From Phoronis australis (taxonomy: Eukaryota > Phoronida > Phoronidae), in NCBI GenBank assembly GCA_002633005.1, contig NMRA01000323.1, positions 422,101 through 486,100 on the forward strand: a DNA stretch of 64,000 nucleotides, written 5' to 3'. The position numbers and the translations under genes are program-made. Below the pieces are notes generated by a model. That model did no database searches and was not told the origin of the DNA. It was given only the letters and a program-made list of their open reading frames with translations. Of this stretch, positions 11,601-26,600 are shown in pieces. Within the stretch, counting starts at the first letter, position 1, and each line of letters opens with the position of its first letter.

Positions 11601-14600
11601 GTTGAAATTCACCATTTGCTGTGGATCACATCATCACCAGGAATCTCATAACATTGTCCATCTAATGCTCTTGTAACAAGTACCCCCTTATACAACTACA
11701 GTACAAGCCAAACGCATTTATTTGAAAATAGACAAAATGATCCGAAAATACCCGTCATGACGGCTGGGTTAAAGCCCCAATTCACCATCAGATAAGTCTT
11801 CCCTCCTGACTGAGAATGAAGGGAAATTAACGAGAAAGTCATTCTGTAATTAAAATTTTGCTCCCAACTATTTTTGACATTAACAGAATTAGCCGCCATG
11901 ACAAGAAAACAGTTATTTTGCTTGATTACTTTTGTCTTGTGCCATATATTACGAGAGGATCAGGTGGATAATGTCACTTCGCTTCCTGACAATGACAGCT
12001 TTGATTTCTTCAAATTTCACTTTTTATCTGAGTACTGATCACTTGGTGCTTGTAGACATATCATACTCAATATCATTTTTTCAACACGGCGTCAAGCCTA
12101 ACTTCAATGGAATTTTGTTAATTTAGATGTATTGGGCTAACCAGATTTTCCTAACAAAGCTTTAGCAAAATAAGAAAACGCGAGTTTAACCACTCATATC
12201 TAGGCCCGTCAAGTAACTGGTGAAGTTGCTTTTACGTGCCATATTGCGTCACTGCGAGATCCCGCCACAAACAACAAAAGGCCAATGACAGTTATATTAT
12301 TTTGAATACGGGTATGAATAGTGCACCACTGCGTGCGGGTGTTATTCGCAGCCGTTTGAATTCAAAGGTGATTCTCGTGATGACATAGACAAAGGCAAGC
12401 CAATAACACTAACAGTTTACTACATTTGTTAGTTTATGATACTCGTTGGCTCACAGCGATGCTCTTAACATACTGTAGGAACCAAATTGACAAGAGTTAC
12501 CATTCAAGGTAACATTTAAAGTCAGAATAATTAAATCTAAAGACTACCAGACCAGCACTTAAAAGCAATAACAACAAGTCACACATTCAAGACCAAACCA
12601 CTCCTTTGCTAACATCGCACAACACTACCAGTTGAAGCATACAACAGTCTGCTCTGACAGCAAGTTTTTGTGATAAAATCTGCACCTAAATGTTAGTGAA
12701 AGAAATTGACTGCGCTCACTTTCATAGGCACGCTTCAAGCCGTCGAAGATCACAATGGCTGCCGGTAAGATCTGTGGCCCGATTTCCTGTATTGCTGCCG
12801 GCCTATTGGGTGGCGAGTCGATTAGCCTGCACAAACCCAGCATACAAACTCGCCTGTCGTGTAAGCTGGAACACAAGAACATGAGTCATTTTCATGAAAA
12901 GTCACTTTCTTAATTTTTCCATTTTTTTCATGAAAGACAATAGCACCAAATAAATGCTGCATTATAGTTAACGACCTATACACCAAAGCTACAGTCGGAC
13001 AATAAATCTGAGAAATTGAGGAAATTCAAGGCTATACTAGAAGCCTTGGCAATTAGTTTTGTTTGAACCTAGTGAGATTCTACTATGCAAACAACAAGAC
13101 AAGCGTGAATGGAGAGGTACCCTAAGAAAGCGTCACAGTCGTGGATCCACTGCTTGACGAATTGCGCTGTCACGGAGATGGAGGTGTTGGGCAGGCGAAT
13201 GGTCTCCAGCAACTCCAGCAGCATGGCCGGATTGTAGTACAGCGAGGCTATGATCACCTGCAGACACATGGTGCGTAGCTCTGATGTTTTGATCTCCCGA
13301 GTCAGTCGCTCCAGCGCCAACTCCACAAACCTGGGTATAACCTGGTGACAGATAGAAATAGAGACCCATTACCACACTTAATTTATCAAGCTTGAACAGA
13401 AAACCAGCCTTACTCAAACGGCCATGGAGTGGACATCCAGCATTGTTTTTTGTTTTTCTTGGCCGTCACTTTTTTCAAGCACAAATCCGGGAATACGGGT
13501 GTCAAATATGAAGTCACTCATTTTTTTTTCAAGTGGACATTTTCACTTGTGTTGAGCAACAATATGTTATTATTTCAGCACAACTGAGTGGACCGTACCA
13601 AAGAAGTTGTCATACGTGACCATGTCACAGGTTTATTTTGATCACCGGTAAGAAAACCGAGTCTTGCTCCGTACCGGGGATTTCAAAAAGAGCCCCCAAA
13701 TACATAAAAAACTCCAGAGAGGCTCTTCTGGAAAACCCACTTTGTCTCTAAAGCTATAAATAGTAAATAGAAGGATGTTATACAACGATCGTTTGAAGCA
13801 CATGTTCCTGCCATTGAGGGCAATGTGGTTGATAGCAATATTACGACTTCAGAAAAAACTTGCTACCAGAGGTATAATCGCCCAGCAGGAGACAGCCGAA
13901 GAAGTTTCATCTGACGATGAATTCTTTGGGTAATTTTTGCGTAAATAGTAACACGACGTCTAAGTGTACTTAAGCGCAAGCTTGCATGCATTTTACAATA
14001 GATACCCATTGGGATATGCCACTTAAGTTACTATCAGCAATGTGTATACCTAACTGAATTGATCTGCAATACAGTTTAGCAGTTACCTTCAAACATGGCT
14101 GGTCAAACAATGGTCTCCAATTTATTGCTCTCTAAATCAATACAGAAGCACTGAATAGATGTGAAATGGATGACACGTGCTCATATACATGACAATTACT
14201 GCTGCTTCCTTTGCATCTATAATTGCTACCAAGGTAACCCAGCTTGCAGAGGTCAAAGTTCAATGCTTAGCTTCACAAATATCGAAGAGTATGGAGACAT
14301 AGCCAGTCGGCAGCGTGTGTGTGAAGTGGCCAAAAAGGACATTGGTAGTGACACAAGACCAGAGCAGTCAGAATAACAATTAACTTGGGAAAACATATTA
14401 TACTTTCATGCCATTAAACACACAGTCAACCTTTGTACTGAGGTTACATAGGGCCTTTATCAACAGGCTATTGCAATCGCCCAAATATCTTACGAAACTA
14501 CAAAACTTAATTCAGTAGAGTTATTCATTTGCCGAAAGAAGAGAGCCTATATAACTCGATTTTTGACTTTATTACTAATCTGTCATTGACTGGGTCATGC

Positions 14601-17600
14601 AACCATGTCTTTTTGTAAAATTCAGCGAGCAGAAGAAATGCACATTCATAGCAAAAAAAAATGTCGACCAAATTTCATTTGACAAAAAGTTCAAGATGAA
14701 ATCGCAAAAAAATTGTTTTATGCAAATTTTCATTTTTTTTCATACAAATCACAATTAGATCAGTCATTCTTTAGGATCTAACATAACCTTAATTTCAGTC
14801 TGACTAATAGGTAACAACAATTCTACCATTTACATAGGTGCCAAATATAAATTAAACATTCAATTTCATTCAATTTCTTTTTCCAACCATGTCAAAAATA
14901 GTAGCACCAGATGGCAATCTGATCGCCTTCTCCCTTAAGATCATTACAAATGACACGTAGGGGTAAAATCCACTGAAGGCTGAGAATAGACTTCACCAGG
15001 TGTCCAGAATACTTCGACCTGCAGTCGAAGCCTTCATCTCGTACTTTTATGCCTCTTACTTTCAACAGAAGGTCCCTGTGTCGGGTTGAATGAAAAAGCC
15101 CCAATTATGGACTCAACTACGTTCCCTAAATCTTTTGCCTTTATTTACACACCCATGTAATTTTTTTCCATCATTTCATCTTTATGACGATCTCCTCTTT
15201 GACTTTAAGACATTTTCTAATAATATAACTAAAAAGTTAGCCCAGAATCCAATGAAAATAAACAGGGACTCAGTCCTTAAGGAGCGTTGCATGAAAAGCT
15301 CCCTAATTTAATACATTTTCGATAATATTGAGAATTCAACTCGGGTTCACTCTTGATTTGTATCAAAGCCAAAACTTGACTTAGTAATGAATCTAAAACA
15401 GCATAAGAAAGGACAATCATTGTTTTCACAAGTCCACAAATACACAGTAGACTTAGAGAACTTAGTTGAGACCCTATCTGGGACTGTTTCTTGCAACCGG
15501 CACCTGATCCCCCCACCCCCCGTGTGATGCCAGCAAAACATACCTGATCTATTTGCCCCATGTACTGCAGTATGATCACTTCAAGAAGCTTGACCGCATG
15601 ATTCTCTGCATCCTCACCGGCATCCTTTGTTAAAACCTGCACAAGGAGGTGAGAGATGATTGGCATTAGCAGGATACCTAAACAACACAGCATGAGCACT
15701 CATGAAAAAGGCTCGTGGACCTGTAAATTCCGCCAACTTGACTCACAAACGAGGGATTACACAGCTCACTGACTCGCATAACTAAAGTTTATGTACGTGA
15801 CTCAGCGAAGAGCCTCTAAGCTGTGTGGCGGAGCCGCATTTGTGGTCCAGGAGTCACGCTTTCTGGATGCATGAGACTTGCTTGCGAGTTACTGAACTGA
15901 GTTTACAGGTCTGTGAGTTGTGTTCATCAGTATATGAGTCATGTTGTTCCGGTAGTCCGATTTGGGAGCTCACGGTGGGGTCCGCAGAAAAGATTGTATG
16001 AGAGCAGTTCTTTTGATTAACATTAAGTAGACAAACTTCTCACAGACACACCAATCTGAATTTTACAGTCTTTCGGCAAGACCACAAGTAAATAAGACCA
16101 TTAGAGGAGACCAGCTATTAACCTCCTAGTTAAGCCAGGCAAGTAAGTCCTCAAATTTCATTTATTTATATGATACAATAACGTTTTCCAGTCCTAACAA
16201 ACTGTATGTCTGAAGCGAATCCAGGAATTTCACAATGGAATGAGACCGGTCTGCTAGACTGAATAATTACCTGTTCCTAGTAGTACCTCGGAGACCTTAT
16301 AACTAAAACCTCAAACGTTATTGTCATGCCAACCCACTCCGTGATGACAATGGACAGTCAATCTACTTACGTCCTTGCACATATTGTAAATGACCAGCAG
16401 ATACTTGGGGTCCGACAAAAATGTTTGAGGGTCAACTGTGACATAGTTGTGTAAAGCTGGCATCATGTCTGAAAGGTAACCACGGAAACCACGTTATAAG
16501 GAGGACAACCCTTGCTCAGATCAAAAAATTGTAAAAGGAGACATAGGTGTACCCAAGAGGGCAGGGGGTATTGATTTTTAAAATTGACTAACATTTACTG
16601 TGTAATACAATACACATTTTCTACCTCTATGTTTGATAGACGTGGAATGGCACATAAAGTAAAGGTTGTACTTTATCTGTGTACTTAACCAAATATCTTG
16701 CAAACCGTAGACTTTCACTCAACAAAAGCATATATTTTCGGACAACAGAATGCCCGTAGGATTTGATTTTTAACTTTTTGCCAATCTGCCACTAATTGGA
16801 TCACATGACCATGCTTCTAATGTAGCAAAAAGAATCTTAAGATACACGACATAACAAAATGCTGGTATTTAATCAATAACGAGAACAAATATTGTTCGAC
16901 ATAGATGTTCACGATGAAATCTTAAAAACACTGCAACGGTTTTCTAAACTGTCATTTCGTTTTCATTTTACGCAAATCATAAAATACTACATCAAATAGC
17001 CCAATGTGCAAAAATGGAACATATTAAAAACAACATTACCAACAGCTTTTTGGAGAAAAATGCCTCAAGCATAACATCTGAAAGTCTCGTATGAACTCCA
17101 TCAGCCATTTCTGAGATACGACGTTCCAAAGACATTGTTCTAGGGTCCTACATAATCTTCAAAATGCAAGGATAACGACATTTTTCAAAACCTGTGCGAG
17201 CTAAGGAATGCTAGTTGCCCTTTAAAGGCCACCTATTGTCTGTTGGCTACTGATGTGCTAATATAAAATATGAAAGCAACATAATGTGCTACCTCACCAG
17301 GGGACATTATTCAGCTTGTACAGCTTGACCAATGAAGCCATGCTCACCTGTGAAATAGTCAAAGCCGTCGCTCTGAAACATGGTGTAGATCATGTCGAAC
17401 ACTTGCCAGAGATGTGGAGAGATCTGCTGTGTTGTTAAAATGTATACAAGAGACAAAATTTCTTCGTAAAATTCTGAAAAGTGAGTAAAAATCGGAGTGT
17501 ACATGACCTGCAGTAACGTGATGCGAGATGTTAACATTGAAAACATATAATATAAGCCTCCCAATTATTAACTTTTTATCGGATAAGCACGACATGAATA

Positions 17601-20600
17601 TGTGCAAGAAAGTCCTTCCCCCATCCCCTTTTCCTTCATATATTGAATACTTATCGTTTTACTGTATTGTATGGTTCGGTGTCAGCCTTCCGTTAATAAA
17701 CACAAACTTCGTTGGAAACACGCCTGGACCTTTTGTTTGACAGCCAACGCTGCCTGATGTTAAAACAAAATTTCATGACCTGTGCTGCACAACATTATCT
17801 ACAGTAGGCTTCATAAGGCTGCCAGTGGTGGAACACTAGTTTTGGCCACCGAAGATAAAACTGAGCCCTCACCTAAACCATTGTGCTCGAGTGTGGTTTT
17901 GATCACGTTTAAAACTATTTCCTCCAGCTGGCCCAGGATTTCTTTCTCGTCTTCCATAACGGTCAGAAGCGTCTCGATGGTGTTCAGGATGCCCATGGCC
18001 GCCACTGCCTTGTCATCCGAGCCGTCTGTGTCCGAATTAAGGACCTTGGAAAATGTTTCCGCCTGGGAGAGAAAACAAGCGTGCAGGACTTGATGTACAA
18101 CCTGTGTATTGCTAGACAGAGTTCACAAGAGGGCTGAGCAAAGTAACTGGCAGGGTTACCTTAGGTTACGAATAACGGGTTTCAAACAGGTTCTGAGAAT
18201 GTGGGCACGTCATATTTGACTATTTGCTATTAAGAGTATAAATTAAGTCACGATTCCATGTATTGACAATAAGAAAAATACACAGTTCAAACACTGAGTA
18301 ACCCATGACAACATTCACAGAAATAACAATTCGTAATGATATGTTTTAAGAAAATAATTCAGATTTTCAGTCATTGGAGATTAAGAACATATATACGGTG
18401 GCTTGAAATGTGTACTGAAAAAAGCTATTTCACGAAAAGTGTAAAAAATTTCACAAAATGTTAATAAATATTTACCTTAAATTGCAGCATTTATCGAGCA
18501 ACATATTTTAAATAAATCAATAAATGAATCAAGACAAGTATTTCTGAGTCATGTACAACTTAGCCAGGTATGATTTAAGACTATTAAAGGCCTATCATGG
18601 TGCCAAAATGACTATTTTCATATCCAAAATACACGTATTACTGAAAAACATCAACATGCCGTGTTGTAACATACTCCAGCCATTGATTGAGTTGGCCTAT
18701 TACTATACAGCAGCCCCATCACCATCCCCATTTAGCGCCAACAAAAACTGGAGATGGCGCTCGCACCAATCTTAGCCTATGACATTGACTCGGCTTTCAC
18801 CGTGTCCCCATCGCAACACAAAATGTTGAAGTGCGCACTGCACATCTTGTAGCCAGCCAGCTAGCCGTAGGAAGACTATCGTCAAAATATAGCTAGCTAC
18901 CACTGTGTGTTGAGCTCCATTAGACTCAGAAATTTCACACAGCCCGGGTAGTTCTGCTCGTCACCTAGACGTGAAACGTATATCAACGTGTAGAACAGTC
19001 AAATAAACGTCATTTTGGTGCATAACTTTCTGTGCTTTTTGTAACCAAGAAAAGTCTGTCATCATTTTAAAAACAGTACACTCATCACATGCGCAAGCGC
19101 CATTTTCAAGAAATTTTGCGACATCTCTCAGGACATGATGATGGCTTCGCAGCAGCATAATTTGTTCTGAAATTCGATTTGCTGGTGTTAAAATACAAAA
19201 AACTTGTAACTGGATAAACCAGCTCCATTAATTTGTTGTGACAAGAATGCAACCTCGCGGAAGAGAAGAACAATTGATTGAAGGATCATGGAAAAAGAGA
19301 CTGGCCAATATGTGACAACATTTCATGGTGCTGAAATCCGGCGCAAAAGATCACACCACAATTTTCGCACCACAATAATGGTAAACGCCAATTTTTTCAC
19401 CACCGGTAAATAATTTAGTTTACCCAAGAGTGTAGTTTTTTACAACAATAATTTTGTGTCGGATTTTATTTGGTCAGCTTTTTACCCACATCGACACAAA
19501 GCTGTACAATCAATATACAGCCTTGCGCCAAGCCAAGGCTGGAAGTAGAATAGATGTTACTGCTCTTAGAATTGTGTTGCCAGTCCTTCCTTGTTGTGGA
19601 TGCAAATCTATTCCACGCACGGCACATGACAGGATCGGCGCGGAAGTTCTACAAATGTAGTTGCCGCTTACCTTGCTGTACCCGTACCCCAGGCAACGCG
19701 GCATTTTAGCCCAGAGACCGATAAGCAGCCAACATCCAAGAAATGACAATCAGCTATTGCGCAGTGAGGCTTCGGGGGAATTTTCGTTGGCACGATGATG
19801 TCATATGTATCACTTTACGATTGGTTGAGAATATCTCTGAGGCGCTTGAAGTTGCTACAAATTATGGGCAGTGTAATTTATGTCGCAATTAATTGCTTTC
19901 TGTGGAAACAAAAACAAATGTTTTATTCACAGATTTTCTGTCGTCAAAAGGGTGTTTTGGTTGCTGGAGGCTAACTTTTAGGCACCAGCGCGCTGCGCAG
20001 CATTAACTTACCAAGTGCTTTGTCATGTACACCACCTGCGGAGTAACCTCATCAATGAAAGTGCATGCTAATTTCTGGAGGACCGTTGTCATGTCATCAT
20101 TCTCCGTCTCGCGGATGATTCGTAACAGCTCCATCACAACGGGTTCGATGTGAGGACGAACAAAGTCCCTGGCTGTAAATGTAGCATGACTACATTGAGC
20201 ACCGAAGCAAAGATATTTGCGGGTCTTTTCATCAGTCAACACAACTGACCGTCACAACATTGACAAGCTCATGTTTCAAAGCCATGTGTTGTTCCATCAT
20301 TTCCATAAATAACAGTGAGGTTTTGAAGCGTTTTTAATAACACCAATTTAGCACTGAACTCGCTTATTTTACACAAGTTATGCTGAGGTAAGATTTACTA
20401 CCGTAATTTGTTCATGCCAATTTCAAATTCACGGTCTCAATCTCATTACTAAATAAGTCTTAAGGGGACATTTTAGTATCATGGCCAGAAACCCACTTTT
20501 GGAATTACTGTTGGATGGATTAGATTTTTCGAAAATATTGGATTTGACCAGAGCAATAAATAAATCTGATTGTGTTTGTTGGCCACCAGGAAAAAATTCC

Positions 20601-23600
20601 AAGTCGCCACAAAGTCGCCAGTTCGAGCATCAAAGACAGACAATAATTCCTTCAAAATTCATTTCAAAAATCGTGTTAAATTCTTGGCACTACGCTTAAA
20701 TTACAACAGGAAGTAAACACACAGAAGTCAGAATTGTTGGCAACAATCGGGCAAAATCCGTGAAATTCGCGCCACCAGCCCATGTGGTCGTCTGCGTTCT
20801 ATGTTTCTTCACTAGTTCGTTAGCGGGAGGAGAAAGAACATACACCTCATTTTAAGCATTTATAGGGCGTGGAGGAGTGGAAGAGAACGGGTAACGTTAC
20901 GTTATTTTGTTTTTTGAAGTCGACGAACTTTACTCCAAATCGGAAACCTCAAAATTCATTTCAGCGCCCGAGATTTTCAGTTTTGGCGACCTCAGATTTC
21001 GTTTGGCAGCCTGGAATTTTACCCAGGTCAGCACAAGCGACATGGCATTTATCTTAGCATCGAGCGCTGCAACAAAATGCATTGTTTTTGCAATGTATTA
21101 CAAATTTCTAATGCTCATCGTTGTCTACCACATTCACTGAAATCAACACAGGCGACAACAGCAATTAAACGCATCTAAATTACCAAGCTTTTTATGGAGT
21201 GAGGTTTAGCTACGCCAGAAGAACGTTAGACCGCCACAACCGGCTTCCAGTTTTTATTCCGCTCCGAGCCGATCGCGCCGGATATTGTCCCTTTAAGGAG
21301 CATTACGAACTGTCAGAGTCACGTAAGCAGAAAATGGGTGGCAGCAGAGTACTTTAAATATTCAGCCCAAAATCACAGAATATGTTTAGACTAATAATGT
21401 CATTAACGCAAGGATGTTGGACCTGATGGAGAGCGAAGGCAATCTGAGAACTAGAAGAATCCAGGTTATACTGACCAGGAAGAATGGCAAAGTCATAAAT
21501 GCTCGAGAGTGCAAGTTCAGTTGCTCAGAGCTTGGAACAGCTGATCACCTAATGATCATATCTGGAGAGGACAGCTGCTATGAGGAGCCTAAACCACTTA
21601 AGGCAACAATTCAACTGGTTGTATTAGAATTTAATTTTCGTGCTTGCAAACCTGCCAACTTTAAAGACTCACATTTCTCTTGCTCTGTGATCAGTTTCTG
21701 CAGACCAATAGCCGCCTCTACTTTCACCGGTAGGTCAGTGTCGGTCAGGAGGCAATTCCCAAGGTGTTTTGTGGCGGTTTCCAGGTTATCCTTGTTCTTA
21801 AATTTGATGTCACAGAAGTAGTGAATTGTCCAGCAGGCCTAGAAACAACAAGACCCGCGTAAAATTACACACAACATTAATTACTAACATGCGCCTCACC
21901 TCAACTGATTAAGAAAAACGGACACGAGGGTGATGACTTCACAATTCTCCACTAAGCAGTCAAAATAACATCGGCACAGCAATGCATCTCATCATTTGTT
22001 GCACATCTTTCCAATACAGCAACATCAAGAAAAGTGACAGAAAATCAGGACTTGAATGTAGTCAAGAACTAAGAGGTTTCCCGCTCATATATTCTTAGGG
22101 CAGTTCAAACTGCGGGACAATGGACTGCAGCTGCTGGCTCTTGAGTACGACCACAAGAGCTTGCAGACTTGGCAACATTAACTGACTTTACAACCCTTCT
22201 CATCAAGACAGGTAATAAATAATTACACGACAGAATTCTGGGAAGGAAAAAAATTGTGCGACTGCGTAACAGCTACCTGAGTGATTTTGCGTTCAACCGG
22301 AAGCGAGAGTTCGTAAAATGTGACGCGCTATAAAGGAACAGCCAGCACTTCTGAACTAACAGAAACAAACCAATTGCACACCACGGACAACATACCCTTG
22401 CTCTCAGGAAACCATGCGGACTCTGGAACTCCGGGAAAATATACTTCACCAGTATGTTTTCAACTTGATCTTTGTATATCTTTTTCTGAAACGTAAAAGT
22501 AAGTGTCAATATGTATTACTAACTTGATAGGCGTTAAATTACGATTCAACTGTGCCACAAAAATATCCCTACAGGCCATGTCTTCACTCAAAGGTAAAGC
22601 TTAATCATCTGCAAAAATTTGTGAAATGGGCACAGGTGGAAACAGAAAATTTGCAATTCCGCCTCCCCCCTCCCACCCTGCTTCTGTTCTCACCCACACT
22701 GTAATCAATGTCTCCAACAATTATTCAGTTATCACTCTTTTAAGCAAATGTGTCAAATTCTTGAGAATGCAGTAAGAACTTCATGAGTGAGACGCGTCTT
22801 TTCCAACACCCGGAAGCTCCGCCTCCTAGCTAAAAGTTAACAAACAACCAATAAGTTTTACCCGTGTTGTTTGCAGGGTAAAATGGCGGCCTGGAAACGA
22901 AGGTGTGGCAAGAATGCTGCGTTCCGATTGGTCAGTTGAGCTGTCACTCAAAATCCTGCACCCTAAGCTGCAATGCACCAAATTACAATGATACCGACGT
23001 TTCTTACCCTACCCAAAGTGGACACAAGTTAGATCAGCTTGTTTGTGGAAATTTCAAAGCACTACCTTGATGAGAATGTCTCCGATGGAGCCCAAAATGT
23101 GCAAAATGCCATCCTTCTGACGCGGCAGTACGTCGGCCTTGCCCAACATGTCCATGCAGAAGCCCATCGTTTTCTGCAACACCTGCTTCCTCGTGGATAC
23201 AACGCTGTGTAGCAGCGACTGCGCTGCCGTTGTTGGTGACAGGAACTCCTCGAACACATCTGAGGAAAACATCCGGGACACAATGCAATCGTGGGCAAAC
23301 AAGTTGACGAAAACTCTCCTCGTAAACTGATAAAATGCCGAAGCAAAAAATTCCAGACAATTGCGGGGATTTCATTCGTGGCACTAATGTCCTTTTCCAA
23401 ATGCATTGTGGCATGGTTGGCAACTCATTAACAGAAGGTGACATCACACATAACTTGATGACGCAGAGACAATTTTACAGAAACCAACATTTGTCACTTG
23501 AGCATGCCACAATTGAAAGCACGCGTCCACTGCAACATACCTTTTGGTGCGAACGTGACAGAGCAGCCATGACAGAGAAACCAAAGATTAAAAGGGAGAC

Positions 23601-26600
23601 TCAACATGCAAAGAATCAATACAAAGATCAGCAAAACTTGAGGCATGTACCATCTGATCATGCTAAAATTAAATCTCACCACCTAAAACGCCATCATAGT
23701 TATCTATGATGTCACCAGTCGTATACAAGCAGACAACCATACCACAATGCATTTGAAAAACGTCAGCATTTCCGTACATGAAATGCCCGAAATACTAACT
23801 GAAAGTCGATTAATAGCCGACATTCGAAATAGCTGCACCATATTGGAATTCACTATTTCCCCAGATGGTGATCAGGTCTTTGGTGGACAGGCATTCAACA
23901 ACATGTAGAGCTCCCATGTAATGCTGACAGGAGGTTTCAACCTTCTTGTATAAACAGTGCTATAACACCTTTCCTGTTTACACAATGCCCGCAAATTTCA
24001 ACTTATGTGGTGGGATGTAGTACTGCCTTACAAAACAGGAGCAATGCGGAGCGTCGATATGCATCCAATACAGCAACGCAAGCAGTGTGCTTCTAGGGGT
24101 GTGTGCAAGTGTCAAAAATGGACACTAGGTGACGCAGAATACGTCAAATCCATTCCACAAGAGCAACGCGGAGAGTTGAAATGTGCCCATGAATGCACTG
24201 CGAATGGTGTGCTTAAATGCGGGTTTATTTGTATCATAAAAATGGCCACTAGATGGCGAAAAATATGTCCAATCCATCCAAAAACTGGTATATGTCATCA
24301 AAACTATTTACCAAATTTCATACAAATCCATCAAGAAACTTCCCAGAAACTGAGGAAAACGGAAAAAATGAAATTGCCACTAGGAGGCCATGGGAGCAAA
24401 AAAACGTAACTGCCACTAGGAGGCACCACAGTCGTCGCAAAATCATCATAAACTGTCCTCTTCACACTAAAACATACATGTCAATTTTCACAATCATCCT
24501 TAGAGTGGGAGTAGTTTGCTTGATAGACACCTGGGACAGGTGCCAAAATAGACTAAAAGACAGTAAACATGGCCAGTAGATGATGCAAAATATGTCGAAA
24601 ACATCCGAAAACAGGAACATGTTATCGTTTCAATAGAAAGCTATTTACTAAATTTCATAAAAATCCAGCTTCCGAGAAACAGAGGAAAACGGAAAAATGA
24701 AATTATAATATAACTATGCGGGCATATAAAAAGGCAAACCTTTTGAAATATCAATGTATGAACATGGAGATCATGTTCCATAACCCAGCTGGTATCAAAA
24801 AGTTAAAATAAATTAATAGAGAACTTAAAACTAATGGAACGGTCTGGCAGTGGAATTTATTCCTCTGCTCTTAAATCAGTGAACCCCTGCACAGTATTTC
24901 TGTCCTGACCACCAAATCTGGGATCAATCGGAAGTCACATTCCTAATCTCATTACTCTAGAGAGCGCCGATATGAACAGTTTTTTATTGTGTTCACAACT
25001 ACATAACACACTGGAATGACATACAAAATGGGGTCACCCCATCTAGACTCACCGTACTTGGTGCGAATGTACTCAATGGGGTCGGCCTCCCAAAGTTCTT
25101 CGTCTTCCTCATTGTGACACATGAGTGGAAACAACACTTCCTGAATTATAGCCTGCATGTGTTGCTTCAGGAATTTCCAGGAAACTGAGTGCCCGATGCT
25201 GAAATGGTAAGAGACAATGGCTTGGCAAATACAAGTCAATGATTTGCTGCTGAACTTGACAACGGTGTGAGATGTTCTGTAAGTCAATTCAGCGAAATAC
25301 TAACTGGGAGTCATATAGAAAGCACATGCCAAACATAATCGGACAAATTCATCTGGACGTACGCTTCATGACAACCAAATACAAGCAGAATTCACGTTCA
25401 CAGCATCTGGGATGAAGAGTCGTTGCCCACAGTGACAGGGACACGGAAATTTGCACACTTCCCTTTGGCAGATACTTGTACAGAAACGCATTGTGAAAAT
25501 GTTAACGCAAGCCACACAAGAATCTTAAAAAAAAACGGAGTCACAAATTGAAGAAAATGTGCTTGATCGTCATCCCTTGGGCATTAGTTTTAAGACCCGT
25601 CAGATAAAGGCAAACACTAACAAAGTCGCTTCATCTGACTTGTCACCAAGCAAGTCATCTGCCCACTTGCAGTAGCAATCTTGACCACAAAATAGATGAA
25701 GAACTCAAAACGAGCAATTTCTTGTGTAACATTGTCTTTTTCGTCCTTTGTTACATGAAACTACAATGAACTATGCATTATACATCATGCACTTTCAGAT
25801 TTTAATACTCCTTACTTACAGCAAAATAACTGTAATATTTTCGAGATGGGGCCACCAGGGCTTGGAATGACCAATGACAAAACAGGAAAATTTTTCCAGG
25901 TGATGCATCATTCCACAAATAGGCTTGTGTAATAGAAATATTTTTTGTGTTACAAACAAAATAAACATTTTTGCATGAATTATGTCAAAATAACAATAGA
26001 AAGACAACAAAAAGAGGAAACTAGCAATCAAGTAAGAGGAAATAGAAACCCAAAAAAGAGTAATTCCTCTTGAAAATTTCAAGCGTTAGTCATCCTAAGG
26101 GTAGCATCCACAATAATTATTAAATACCATAACACAGAACTTACGCCATGGTCAGGTAATTTAAAGCCAGCTGTACCACGCGTGGTGCTACATAAACCTT
26201 TTGACGGTACTGATCCAGAACCTTCAGCAAAACTTCAAGGATGGGGCCTGAAAAAAAAAACAACGTACAACCTTCTAACGTCAACCCAAAAACAAAGTGT
26301 GACACATGAACAAGCACTGGGTCACGTTTCAACGACGGACGACATTACGAAGACTAGATCACAGCCAGATGGACAACAGATTTGCAACCGAGGTGTTTTC
26401 TTTCGCCACCTACTGCTCCCAGTTAGCGTATTGGGAGAAGAAATTCCAGAATCTACTTTTAATTACTGCCTGTCAGTTTGAGAGAAAAACCTATTGGTGT
26501 TATGAGTACTTTTAGCTAAAGGTCAAGAAGTACAAAATTAAAAAATTAAGCTCTAATGGCACATCAAACGACCACAGTCAACAGACATACATGCCAGGAG

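Noticed and set aside
21414-21821. 135-codon plus-strand frame overlapping IPO7 exon 13
   Set aside because: Antisense to a confirmed exon over part of its length and without similarity to any family.
23335-23709. 124-codon plus-strand frame in IPO7 intron 11
   Set aside because: No recognisable domain and composition typical of intronic DNA.
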